A DNA stretch of 64,000 nt, taken from assembly GCF_040581485.1 (NCBI RefSeq), contig NC_090130.1, positions 17,177,656 to 17,241,655 on the forward strand, in the 5' to 3' direction. Below, in pieces: positions 32,967 to 42,034 of this stretch (positions are counted from its first letter, which is position 1; each line of letters starts with the position of its first letter). Below the pieces are notes generated by a model. The model was not told the DNA's origin. It saw only the letters and a program-made list of their open reading frames with translations, and ran no database searches. Both the position numbers and the translations under genes were made by a program. This DNA is from Linepithema humile (lineage: Eukaryota > Arthropoda > Insecta > Hymenoptera > Formicidae).

Positions 32967-34208
32967 ATTTGTTTGTTTAGGCTCGGGTCTAGTTTCACTG
33001 GATTTACCGACTTTCTCATAATTGTCTTGGTGTATAAGCGTATTGTGTCGCTTTTGGCAAATGGTGCAACTAGAGAACTTGCAAGGACTACCTCTATGCG
33101 ATCGTAAACAATTATAACAGATGTTTGCGTTTTTTACTGTTTCGACACGTTTATGTACGGGTAATTGTTTAAATTTCTCGCATAAATAGAGTGGATGTTT
33201 TTTAACCTTACATATCACGCAATTACGAGACACGTTTAAAACGAACGCTTGATTTGAAGAGCAATATCGTTTTCTCTTGCTAGGTGGTTCTATCTTATTT
33301 TTCTCTATCTCCGTCGTTTTTGCTCTTTCGCGTTTCGACGCGCAAACGGCTGTTTTATACAAAAACTCGTACATTTGATCCGGTTTTGGAAATTCATCTC
33401 TTTCGAGAGTCGTCTCCCATTTCTCTAAAGTAATCTTGGGTAATTTGCTTTCCAAGATATGAACGATCATTTCCGGTCCTACAGCAACGCCTAGCGTGCT
33501 TAACGCCGCGACGTGTTGTTGTGTATCGTCCGCGAGCTTAGACAAACCGTTCGAACTTTCTTTTTCTAACACAGGCATATTTAAAATTAATGAAAGATGT
33601 CTTGAAATCAATACGCGTTTCACTTCATACGAACGCTCTAGAATATCCCAAGCATTTGAATAATTTATCCCGTCGATCTCAAAAATTCGTACCTTGTTGG
33701 CAGCTTTCCCTATTAACGCCGATTTTAAATAATGTAGTTTGTCTATGTCTGACAAGTCTATTTGCGAGCCTATCATATTATGAAATGCATTTTTAAATGA
33801 TAACCAACACTCATATTTACCATCAAAGGTCGGTAAAGCCGCCTCTGGTAATTTGATTCGTCTTTTTCTACTCGACGTCGTTATCTCTACATTATCGGCC
33901 CTATTTACGACGCTTTGCCTATCGGAATCCGCTTCCGACGCACTTAAGTTACTCTCGACTCTTGCAGCTAAGGAATAAAAACGTTCTTGTATGTTTATGA
34001 ACTCAGTTTGATGTATCTCGTTTGAATCTAATACCGTAAGTTCATCGTTATATTCTTCGAACGCGTGATATAATTCTGTTAAACGCTTTATTCGTAATCT
34101 TAATGCGACGTCATCCGTATTACCTTTGTCGAGGATATTACTTAAACCAGTGATTTGGGACTTTAAAGACGTCCGTTTTTGTACAAGAATCTTAATTCTG
34201 TCTGCCAT
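32964..34208 (-). CDS. gag: BEL-1 Gag
   Basis: Capsid-forming protein of 414 residues that packages the element RNA. The N-terminal part is coiled-coil-like (QKRTSLKSQITGLSNILDKG). The central DUF1759 region of Pao-type Gags shows LPTFDGKYECWLSFKNAF and LHYLKSALIGKAANKVRIF. The C-terminus has zinc-knuckle cysteines (NCVICKVKKHPLYLC, ICYNCLRSHRGSPC, CTICQKRHN). It begins at the first ATG after the LTR and leader, and ends in TGA followed by CTA, in frame with pol. The related BEL-2 Gag (39682-40953) has the same plan. Confidence 0.92.
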   Translation of the reverse strand: MADRIKILVQKRTSLKSQITGLSNILDKGNTDDVALRLRIKRLTELYHAFEEYNDELTVLDSNEIHQTEFINIQERFYSLAARVESNLSASEADSDRQSVVNRADNVEITTSSRKRRIKLPEAALPTFDGKYECWLSFKNAFHNMIGSQIDLSDIDKLHYLKSALIGKAANKVRIFEIDGINYSNAWDILERSYEVKRVLISRHLSLILNMPVLEKESSNGLSKLADDTQQHVAALSTLGVAVGPEMIVHILESKLPKITLEKWETTLERDEFPKPDQMYEFLYKTAVCASKRERAKTTEIEKNKIEPPSKRKRYCSSNQAFVLNVSRNCVICKVKKHPLYLCEKFKQLPVHKRVETVKNANICYNCLRSHRGSPCKFSSCTICQKRHNTLIHQDNYEKVGKSSETRPEPKQTN

Positions 34209-34319
34209 TATTATGTAATTGTGACCAAATTGTTAGATTCAGATTACTTAACTTAATCCGATGTACGTTGTTTTCCTCTTTATCTCGAGCTCTCGCTATC
34301 GCAAACCAGGGCCGTTCAC

Positions 34320-34339
34320 CGACCTCACAGGAGGCACCA
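34320..34339 (-). promoter_or_regulatory. BEL-1 primer-binding site
   Basis: Minus strand TGGTGCCTCCTGTGAGG starts four bases inside the 5' LTR. The same bases occur at the same place in BEL-2 (about 41121-41137), while the surrounding leader differs, so it is the conserved tRNA-pairing site. Confidence 0.75.
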
Positions 34340-34343
34340 AAAA

Positions 34344-34972
34344 TGTATCGTCCTTTCAGTGAAGGTATCACTAACACCTACACTGTCTTTTCGTTTGTAT
34401 ATAGTTTATTTGTTCTTGTTTCATATATTTTTACAAACAATCACGTACGGAAAAGATTTCGATTATGAGGACTCGAAAGTCCTATATTACCCACGACAAC
34501 GCCTGAGGAACTTTTCGTCCTGAGTCAAATTGGGCGACCGCGACAACGCCTGAGGAACTTTTCGTCCTGAGTCGCGGCCGAGAACGCATACGTATCGTCT
34601 GGTCGAAACGATCGCGATGACGCCTAGGAATGTTTTTTATTCTGAATCGCGACTGTCTATGCACACGTACTGTAACTGAAAAACTTTTATAGAAAAATGC
34701 GTCTATACCGTTCGGAAACCAAGACTTGAATGAATACCTCGGTCGATCTCTGAGCTGCCATGATCGAGATGATTTATGATTGGTCTCCTCGATCTCATGA
34801 AACCGCGCGTCCAATCACGCGAAAGAATAACATATTTTTCGGCACACTCTATAGCGTGCATGTACGTGTGCATGCGTCGACTTCGCTCGACCATAATATA
34901 TATATATTTTTATGTGTATATTATATATATGTGTGTGTGTGTGTCGTGCACGACTTGTAACTCTACATAACA
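34344..34972 (-). repeat. BEL-1 5' LTR
   Basis: Near-identical to 28343-28967, four bases longer owing to a GT run. On the minus strand it starts TGTTATGTAGAG and ends GGACGATACA, followed by the primer site. Confidence 0.9.
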
Positions 34973-34977
34973 TACTG

Positions 34978-35303
34978 ATACGAGCTAGCTGAGAGCTTAG
35001 AACAGAATAAGAACTGGGACGTGTTCGTTCGACCTCGTATATATATGGCGTGATAGGATTTTTATGTCACGATTGGGGACAATATCCTCTTCTGATTGGC
35101 AGTTGTAAGTTGCTAGATCTACACCGCAACCAATAGAATCATAGACGGTGGAATAACATAAAAATATAAATAGTGCCGCTCAGACAAACAACTAGCTCGC
35201 GTTAAATCAGCGGATCTCTTTGATCCTCGTATTATCGTTTTTAATAAGTGAGTGGATGCGCGCAAGGGACGTATACGGCGGTGAATCCTTATGCTACACT
35301 ACA
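34978..35303 (-). repeat. BEL-2 3' LTR, second part
   Basis: Matches 41235-41560 (starts ATACGAGCTAGCTGAG, ends GCTACACTACA). It joins 28247-28342 once BEL-1 and one TACTG copy are removed. Confidence 0.9.
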
Positions 35304-35338
35304 TAGTCCCCCCCTTGAGAGGTGACGATCAATTATTT

Positions 35339-35600
35339 CGCATAAATTCATATAAGTATCGCATAAAATTGTACAAATATCGCATAAATTCGTACAATAT
35401 TGCATAAATATCGTGTAAATTTGTATAAATATCGCATAAATTTATACAATATCGCATAAGATTGTACAACTATCGCATAAAATTGTACAAATATCGTATA
35501 AAATTGTACAAATATCGCATAGATTCGTACAATATCGCATAGATTCATACAATTCGCATAGAATTATACAAATATCGCATAAAATTGATACAAGGCCTTG
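35339..35600. repeat. Degenerate tandem repeat in the BEL-2 3' region
   Basis: ATCGCATAAAATTGTACAAAT-like units of about 17-20 bp are repeated a dozen times between pol and the 3' LTR. A minus-strand ORF across them is low-complexity (repeats of FVQFYAI) and not a gene. Confidence 0.7.
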
Positions 35601-35659
35601 CAATTTATGTCATAAATAGTATAATTATGACTTTGTCTTATGGAGTTTTTTACCCTGAG

Positions 35660-35770
35660 CTGATCCTCGACAACGCTTAGGGGTTATCACCCTGAGTCGG
35701 TTCACAACAACGCCTTGGGGTCGTCACCCTGAGTCAATTTATGACAGCGCCTAGGGGATGACATCGCATG
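35660..35770. repeat. Three degenerate copies of a 30-bp motif in BEL-2, related to the BEL-1 LTR repeat
   Basis: GACAACGCTTAGGGGTTATC, GACAACGCCTTGG-type and GACAGCGCCTAGGGG-type units each lead into CACCCTGAGTC or its remnant. The BEL-1 LTR repeat has GACAACGCCTGAGGA...CCTGAGTC. This region lies between the pol stop and the 3' LTR. Confidence 0.6.
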
Positions 35771-35823
35771 GTGGACATATGATTTTTAAATACCATGTTT
35801 GGTATTACAGCCAGTCAATGAGA

Positions 35824-38800
35824 TCATTGCTCGATGGGAAGTGGGCACAAAGACTTAACTGCTCTTTTTATTTCTCCGTTTTTTGTTTTGATGGTGGCAG
35901 TTCGTACGACTCCATCGTCGCCTGGATGAATTTGTGTGATTCTGCCTAACAACCACTGATTGCATGGCAAAGTCTTGTCCTTTACGCATACCACAGTTCC
36001 CACTTCGAGATTTGTTCCGTCTTTCTTCCATTTATTCCGTGTTTGGAGCTCATTTAAATATTCGAGGCTCCAACGAGCCCAAAAATCCTGTCTGACCTTG
36101 TTAATGTGTTGCCAGACGGATAGCCGATTAACTGGAATATGTGATAAATCGCCCTCAGAAAGAGCAGTGAGAGGTTTGCCGATTAAGTATTGAGCCGGGG
36201 ATAATACGAGTAAGTCATTTGGATCAGACGAAATATATGTGATTGGCCTTGAGTTCACAATACCCTCGACTTCGGTCACAAATGTGTTTAACTCCTCGAA
36301 TGTAAATAATGAATCTCCTATTACTCGCTTAAAGTGATGTTTAAACAACTTCACCTTCGATTCCCATATTCCACCGAAATGTGGGGCTCCGGGGGGAATG
36401 AAATGCCAGGTGATACGTTGCTCGCATACGAATTTATTTACGATGTTTTGATGTTGTTCGGAACTAAAAAATGCGTACATTTCCTTTAGTTGATTATTCG
36501 CGCCTACGAAATTGCTCCCGTTATCCGAATAAATGTGAGCGGGCAATCCACGTCTCGCGATGAATCGTCGCAAGGCTGCGATAAAACGCTCAGATGTCAA
36601 ATCACTCACAATTTCTAAATGTACAGCTTTTATCACCAAGCAAACAAATACGCATATGTAAACTTTAATTCGCGAATGATTACGAAATTTTTTCTCTTTA
36701 ATATAAAATGGTCCACAGAAATCGATGCCAGTGTTAGTAAACGGTACTGCCTCGCATATGCGGAATGATGGAAGATTTCCCATCTTGTGTTTAACCGTCT
36801 CAGCATTGAACCGAAAACACCGGATACATGAACGCGTAATTTTTCTGACCTGATTTCTGCCGTCTAGTAACCAAAATTTTTGACGAATGAAATATAATGT
36901 AGTTTGTATGCCGGGATGATGATACCTCTCGTGAGTTTCACGAATAATACTATCAGTTAAACCATGTTTGCTCGGAAGTAAGATAGGATGTTTTTGTGCG
37001 AAAGTTAGATTAGAAGATTGAAGTCGCCCCCCGACACGAATTAAACCATCTGTATCTAAAAACGGATTCAAATTAGCGAGTCTACCTTTATTAATCAGAT
37101 GTCCTTTTTCCAGTGCTTTATTTTCGTTGGAAAATCGGCTAATTTGCAATAGCTTTAGTATTCGTATTTCGGCTTTACCTATCTCTTCCGAATTTATCGA
37201 ACCGAAGTATTTATTATTGACCCTGAATCGAAGGCAATACGCTACTATTCTGCATAATTTATGATAAGAAGAATATCTCTCGAGTATTCCACTATCAACT
37301 AAAGTTGCCGTTAGACAGACATTCTTTTTCAGTTCCGGTATCTCACTCACTCGTAAATCTTCGAATGGCCACCTTTTTTCGCTCTCTGCTAGCCAATGTG
37401 GCCCTGTAAACCATGTGCGATTCTGAGCAAACGCGTGAGGTAGTTGACCTCTTGACAATGCGTCCGCGGGATTATCTATAGATCTAATGTGCCGCCACTC
37501 GATAGAATGCGTGAGCTCTTGTATTTCAGTAACTCGATTAGCTACATAGGTTTTAAGCAAGTACGGAGCTGTCTTTATCCAATGAAGAACGATCGTAGAG
37601 TCGCACCAAAATATCGTCTTGTCGGGTGTAATATGTAAAGCATTACGCACTTTGTGATGTAATCGTGCTAGTAACAATGCACCAGATAGTTCAAGACGAG
37701 GTATTGTGATAGATTTTAACGGCGCGACCCTAGATTTAGCGCATATTAATCTCGTAATTGTGTTTTTATCCTTTCCGCTTGACCGCACGTATAAACACGC
37801 CCCATAATCATTGAAACTTGCGTCGCAAAATCCGTGAATTTGAACGTCACAACAATCGTCGACTAATAATCTGCGCATAATTGCAATTTGATTCGTTATT
37901 TCTAATTGTTTAACAAATTCTATCCACTCAACGTGTATATTTTGTGGTACGGATTCATCCCAATGTAGCTTACATTGCCATAATCGCTGCATTAACCCTT
38001 TAGCGTATAATATTATAGGGCCTAATAGACCTAATGGATCGAATATTTTTGCGATTTCAGATAATATGTTTCTTTTAGTTATTCTGTTTGTTATTTTAAT
38101 TGGAACCGTTAAATAATAGATTTTGTCATCTTCCGTATTCCAAGTCATACCTAACGTTTTCAAAGATCTATTCTCGCTAAATCTAAATTTTGCATGTAAC
38201 GCGTTAGTAGATAAATCGTTAATTATGCGTATTTCATTTGAAGCCCATTGTCGTATTGAAAAACCACCTCGAGAAAGTAACATAATTATTTCGTCTCTTA
38301 TCGATCGTGTTTCCTCAATACTATCAGCACCGGTTAATAAGTCATCGACATATAGATGAGACTTGAGAATCTCAGCTGCTCTAGGATATGCGCGTCGTTC
38401 ATCATCCGCGAGTTTATGAAGTGCGCGAATTGCAAGAAATGGCGAAGATGCAACACCAAACGCGAGTTTATTTATGTGAAATACTTCGACATCATTATTT
38501 TTACGCCAAAGAAACCGTTGATAGCACCGATCTTTTTCGTGTAATAAAATTTGTAAATACATTTTTTCAATATCCGCCGTGATGACGTATTTATATGTAC
38601 GAAATCGGATTAAGTGCGAGAATAATTTATCTTGTATTGTGGGTCCCACCATTAATAAATCATTTAGTGATTTACTATTACTCGACCTCGATGAAGCATC
38701 AAATACTATTCGGAGTTTAGTGGTGCTACTCGCGTCTTTTATTACCGCGTGGTGCGGCATATAATATCCGTCATCACCGGGATCTTTCGTCTTGGAAATA

Positions 38801-39681
38801 TGCCCTAAAATCAAATACTCATCTATTACACGCGTGTATTCGTTTTTGAAAGCTGGATTTGCATCGAATTTGCGTTCCAATGACATTAAACGCTTAAGCG
38901 CAATTGTTCGTGTTTCGCCAATATGCGTCATTGTTGGGCGAAATGGTAAGCAAACTTTATAATGTCCTTGATTATCTCGAGACACATTCTTTACAAAATG
39001 TGTTTCACATTCAATTTCTTCTTCAGTTTTCGGTTTAATTTCCGCGATCTCTTCGATCGTCCAAAACTTTGCTAATTGATTTTCTAAATTTGTTGCGAAA
39101 GACTCAAATTTTAAAGGAGCTTGCGATGACGCATCGCCAGCAATCACCCATCCCAAACGCGTTTTTTGCAGATATAAATCACGATCTTCTCTTAAATTAA
39201 TCCGACCGATTGAAAATAAAGACAAGGTAGCTCCAGAACCAATTAATAAGTCAACTGCACATGGAAGGTGAAATTTAGGATCAGCTAACTTAATATTCGA
39301 CGGAATCTTTATCGATCCGCGTGGTACAACCTCCGGAGGAATCAAATTTGCAATAGTTGGTATTACTAAACACGTCAATTTTTTAGAAAAATCATCATGA
39401 ATAGATTGTATAATTATGTGCGCAATGCCTTTAGATTCAGTGTTTATGGCATTTATCGTACCGATCGGTAGTGTTTGCAGACTTATTTGTACCTTTAATC
39501 GTTTTGCAAAACGTTCGGAAATGAAATTGGCAGACGCGCATGTGTCTAATAGAGCTCGGCATAAAACGCGATTATTTTTACGATCGTGAATATAAACTGA
39601 CGCGCTTGTTAATAATTGTGGCCGGGGAATGTATGAAGCCAATGCGAAATCCGCCACCGCAGTGCTCGATTTCTCGATTAG
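35824..39681 (-). CDS. pol: BEL-2 Pol polyprotein
   Basis: Protease, reverse transcriptase, RNase H and integrase of a Pao-type element, open from the gag UGA to 35824 (about 1285 residues). Landmarks: protease RALLDTCASANFISE, RT VITADIEKMYLQILL and HLYVDDLLTGAD, RNase H QIHGFCDASFNDYGACLY, and integrase HHCC (HHPGIQTT ... CIRCF), TGIDFCGPF, YSDNGSNFVGA and GGIWESKVKLF. The C-terminal DUF5641-like part has NQWLLGRITQIHPGDDGVVR. The closest in-frame start is a GTG at 39657, and no ATG lies nearby, so translation presumably depends on readthrough of the gag stop. It looks functional. Confidence 0.93.
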   Translation of the reverse strand, partial: LIEKSSTAVADFALASYIPRPQLLTSASVYIHDRKNNRVLCRALLDTCASANFISERFAKRLKVQISLQTLPIGTINAINTESKGIAHIIIQSIHDDFSKKLTCLVIPTIANLIPPEVVPRGSIKIPSNIKLADPKFHLPCAVDLLIGSGATLSLFSIGRINLREDRDLYLQKTRLGWVIAGDASSQAPLKFESFATNLENQLAKFWTIEEIAEIKPKTEEEIECETHFVKNVSRDNQGHYKVCLPFRPTMTHIGETRTIALKRLMSLERKFDANPAFKNEYTRVIDEYLILGHISKTKDPGDDGYYMPHHAVIKDASSTTKLRIVFDASSRSSNSKSLNDLLMVGPTIQDKLFSHLIRFRTYKYVITADIEKMYLQILLHEKDRCYQRFLWRKNNDVEVFHINKLAFGVASSPFLAIRALHKLADDERRAYPRAAEILKSHLYVDDLLTGADSIEETRSIRDEIIMLLSRGGFSIRQWASNEIRIINDLSTNALHAKFRFSENRSLKTLGMTWNTEDDKIYYLTVPIKITNRITKRNILSEIAKIFDPLGLLGPIILYAKGLMQRLWQCKLHWDESVPQNIHVEWIEFVKQLEITNQIAIMRRLLVDDCCDVQIHGFCDASFNDYGACLYVRSSGKDKNTITRLICAKSRVAPLKSITIPRLELSGALLLARLHHKVRNALHITPDKTIFWCDSTIVLHWIKTAPYLLKTYVANRVTEIQELTHSIEWRHIRSIDNPADALSRGQLPHAFAQNRTWFTGPHWLAESEKRWPFEDLRVSEIPELKKNVCLTATLVDSGILERYSSYHKLCRIVAYCLRFRVNNKYFGSINSEEIGKAEIRILKLLQISRFSNENKALEKGHLINKGRLANLNPFLDTDGLIRVGGRLQSSNLTFAQKHPILLPSKHGLTDSIIRETHERYHHPGIQTTLYFIRQKFWLLDGRNQVRKITRSCIRCFRFNAETVKHKMGNLPSFRICEAVPFTNTGIDFCGPFYIKEKKFRNHSRIKVYICVFVCLVIKAVHLEIVSDLTSERFIAALRRFIARRGLPAHIYSDNGSNFVGANNQLKEMYAFFSSEQHQNIVNKFVCEQRITWHFIPPGAPHFGGIWESKVKLFKHHFKRVIGDSLFTFEELNTFVTEVEGIVNSRPITYISSDPNDLLVLSPAQYLIGKPLTALSEGDLSHIPVNRLSVWQHINKVRQDFWARWSLEYLNELQTRNKWKKDGTNLEVGTVVCVKDKTLPCNQWLLGRITQIHPGDDGVVRTATIKTKNGEIKRAVKSLCPLPIEQ

Positions 39682-39684
39682 TCA
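39679..39684 (-). promoter_or_regulatory. Candidate leaky stop UGA-CUA between BEL-2 gag and pol
   Basis: TGA then CTA, with the pol frame continuing unbroken (eight codons to the first near-cognate GTG). This is identical to the BEL-1 junction although the flanking codons differ. Confidence 0.7.
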
Positions 39685-40953
39685 TTGATCTTTATCTTTA
39701 GTTGTTTCTACGATTGATGTACCCACTTTAGCCGTGTTCGCATATTTATCCCAATGCAAAAGCGTATTGTGTTTTTTCTGGCATATAGTGCAATTCGAAA
39801 ATTTGCATGGACTATCACGGTGGGAACGTAAACAATTGTAGCAAACCTTTGCATTTTTTACTGTCTCAATGCGTTTAGGTATAGATAATTGTTTGAATGC
39901 ATTACATAAATAAAGAGGATGTCGCTTAGTTTTACATATTATGCAATTGCGTGACGCATTTAATATGAATGTTTGATTCGACGAATGCAGTCGCTTCTTT
40001 TTCGCAATGGGCTCATAAATATTCCTTTCGGTGTCAGAAAATTTTGATCTTTCGCGTTTTGATGCACAAACTGCCGATTTATATAAGAACTCATACATCT
40101 CATCTAACGTTGGAAATTCATCTCTCTTTAAAGTCACTTCCCACTTGTCTATAATACTCTTCGGTAATTTACTTTCAAGAATATGAACGATAATCTCATG
40201 TCCTACGTTCACTCCTAATGCTGCTAGTGATGCGAGATGTTGTTGCGCGTCGTCCGCCAATTTCGACAAACCGTTTGCAGTTTCTTTATCTAAGACGGGT
40301 AAATTCATAATCATCGACAGATGTCGGGAAACTAAAATCCGTTTAACCTCATACGAGCGTTCTAATAATTCCCATGCCTTATTATAATTTATTCCGTCTA
40401 TTTCAAAAATTTTTATTTTGTTCGCTGCATCTCCTATTAACGCTGATTTTAAGTAATGCAGCTTATCGATATCTGATAAATCTTGACTGCCTATCATGCT
40501 GTGAAACGCGTTTCTGAAAGATAACCATCCTTCGAACTTTCCGTCGAAAGTAGGCAAGGGCGCTTGAGGTAACTTAATTCGTAGTCTTTTATTAGACGCG
40601 CTAGTCTGCGCGATCGCTACCTGATTCTCGTCATTAGAAGCATTTCCGGCACTCGATGTGCTTGCAGCGCTTGATGAATTCGCGTTATTTAACATGGCAT
40701 CAATTTTACCCGCGAGCGAATAAAAACGTTCCTGAATATTCGAGAATTCGATTTGATGTTCATCATTAGAATCCAAAATCGCAAGTTCATCGTTAAATTC
40801 TTCAAATGCATGATATAGTTGAGTTAAACGAGTAATTCTTAATTTTAACGTAGAATCATCCAAAGTGCCTTTGTCGAGGGTATTATATAAGCCAGTGATC
40901 TGTGATTTTAGAGACGTTCTTTTTTGCAATATAAATTTCGTTCTATCCGACAT
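39682..40953 (-). CDS. gag: BEL-2 Gag
   Basis: 423 residues with the Pao layout: N-terminal helical region (QKRTSLKSQITGLYNTLDKG), Ser-rich linker, DUF1759 core (LPTFDGKFEGWLSFRNAFHS, LHYLKSALIGDAANKIKIF) and C-terminal cysteine knuckles (NCIICKTKRHPLYLC, VCYNCLRSHRDSPC). It ends in TGA-CTA in frame with pol. It is clearly related to BEL-1 Gag but diverged, so the two elements belong to sister families. Confidence 0.92.
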   Translation of the reverse strand: MSDRTKFILQKRTSLKSQITGLYNTLDKGTLDDSTLKLRITRLTQLYHAFEEFNDELAILDSNDEHQIEFSNIQERFYSLAGKIDAMLNNANSSSAASTSSAGNASNDENQVAIAQTSASNKRLRIKLPQAPLPTFDGKFEGWLSFRNAFHSMIGSQDLSDIDKLHYLKSALIGDAANKIKIFEIDGINYNKAWELLERSYEVKRILVSRHLSMIMNLPVLDKETANGLSKLADDAQQHLASLAALGVNVGHEIIVHILESKLPKSIIDKWEVTLKRDEFPTLDEMYEFLYKSAVCASKRERSKFSDTERNIYEPIAKKKRLHSSNQTFILNASRNCIICKTKRHPLYLCNAFKQLSIPKRIETVKNAKVCYNCLRSHRDSPCKFSNCTICQKKHNTLLHWDKYANTAKVGTSIVETTKDKDQ

Positions 40954-41138
40954 TGTAAATTGTAATTAATTGACTTACTCAAATCGGCAATACTTATCTT
41001 CCGTTAACGGCTGAATTTAGTTTCGTCCAGATGAATCGGTCACCCTGGTGTATGTGAATGTTGTCACCGTCAATCTTTCCTTGATCGATTCACTGGTAAT
41101 TAACGCTTGAGTGAGGCGTACCTCACAGGAGGCACCAA

Positions 41139-41560
41139 TGTTTTGTAGCAGTAAGAATAATTCAAATAATTCTTCACTGTGGTTTCGTATAATAAAATAT
41201 TTATTATTACTGATATATATGACTTTGTGTACTGATACGAGCTAGCTGAGAGCTTAGAACAGAATAAGAACTGGGACGTGTTCGTTCGACCTCGTATATA
41301 TATGGCGTGATAGGATTTTTATGTCACGATTGGGGACAATATCCTCTTCTGATTGGCAGTTGTAAGTTGCTAGATCTACACCGCAACCAATAGAATCATA
41401 GACGGTGGAATAACATAAAAATATAAATAGTGCCGCTCAGACAAACAACTAGCTCGCGTTAAATCAGCGGATCTCTTTGATCCTCGTATTATCGTTTTTA
41501 ATAAGTGAGTGGATGCGCGCAAGGGACGTATACGGCAGTGAATCCTTATGCTACACCACA
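41139..41560 (-). repeat. BEL-2 5' LTR
   Basis: Intact 422-bp LTR, TGTTTTGTAGCAG to CTACACCACA. On the minus strand it is followed by the primer site TGGTGCCTCCTGTGAGG. Confidence 0.9.
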
Positions 41561-42034
41561 AGTAGGTAGTTTCGTTTGCTCATTCTTTTTGCAAAGAAAA
41601 ATTTTGCGATATAAGCATACTATCAGTCTGTCGTTTTGGTTATAATCATCGGTGAAAAGACGAAGAAATTGCTGAAGGCTGTAACCAAGAGACAAATAGT
41701 AAAGAAACACGCAGCAATATTGACCGCATGTTTGCGAAAAAAATCCTTGTAGCTGCTCGGTGTTCCATCGATACGTGATGGAATTTCATCGAAGACGCAG
41801 ATGAAATCGTTGATCCGAGTGTGGCGGGATTCCGTAACTATCGAAATATGTGCCGGTACCATGCTCGTCGATGTAAAAGGCGACCCAGTGTCTTCCGGGG
41901 CGGTCATGTTCGTCTGTATTAGCGACAATGGCTGTCGACCTCGTCCACACCCTCGGTAGTCTGTCGGCAGGATAGACTCCCGCATATCTGACATTGAGAC
42001 GATGCAACGCGTGTAAGATTTCCAACGAATTCAT
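41561..42034 (-). pseudogene. Polinton adenain-type cysteine protease, interrupted
   Basis: In adenovirus-like morphogenesis this protease matures capsid proteins. The frame from 42034 has the family blocks: VRYAGVYPADRLP, the catalytic histidine in GRHWVAFYIDEHG, the acidic residue in YFDSYGIPP and, further on, the glutamine/cysteine pair in QTCGQYCC (about 41704-41727). An in-frame TGA at 41786-41788 separates histidine and cysteine parts. BEL-2 then cuts the gene near its 3' end; the tail and stop are at 28194-28246. Its start overlaps the 358-residue gene by 116 bases in another frame. The core blocks are well preserved despite the stop. Confidence 0.85.

Larger units (their letters stand above)
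28343..34972 (-). mobile_element. BEL/Pao retrotransposon BEL-1, nearly complete
   Basis: LTRs are at 28343-28967 (3') and 34344-34972 (5'), practically identical and differing mainly in a GT run, so insertion was recent. The element is flanked by TACTG (28338-28342 and 34973-34977), a 5-bp duplication. A polypurine tract (CGGGGGGAG, minus strand) abuts the 3' LTR. The 6.6 kb carry gag (32964-34208) and pol (29102-32963). One frameshift near the end of pol is the only visible lesion. The target was the LTR of BEL-2. Confidence 0.93.
28247..41560 (-). mobile_element. BEL/Pao retrotransposon BEL-2, carrying BEL-1 inside its 3' LTR
   Basis: It is flanked by AGTAG on both sides (28242-28246 and 41561-41565). 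The 5' LTR is 41139-41560 (422 bp). The 3' LTR is split into 28247-28342 and 34978-35303, which also add to 422 bp, with BEL-1 between. A polypurine tract (AAGGGGGGGA on minus) abuts the 3' LTR at about 35307-35316, and a primer site lies just inside the 5' LTR. Without BEL-1 the element is about 6.7 kb. Gag and pol are intact apart from the UGA between them. The LTRs differ at a few positions, implying a recent insertion. Confidence 0.92.

Noticed and set aside
35348..35548. Membrane-like minus-strand ORF (FVQFYAI repeats)
   Set aside because: Translation of a short tandem DNA repeat next to the BEL-2 3' LTR.
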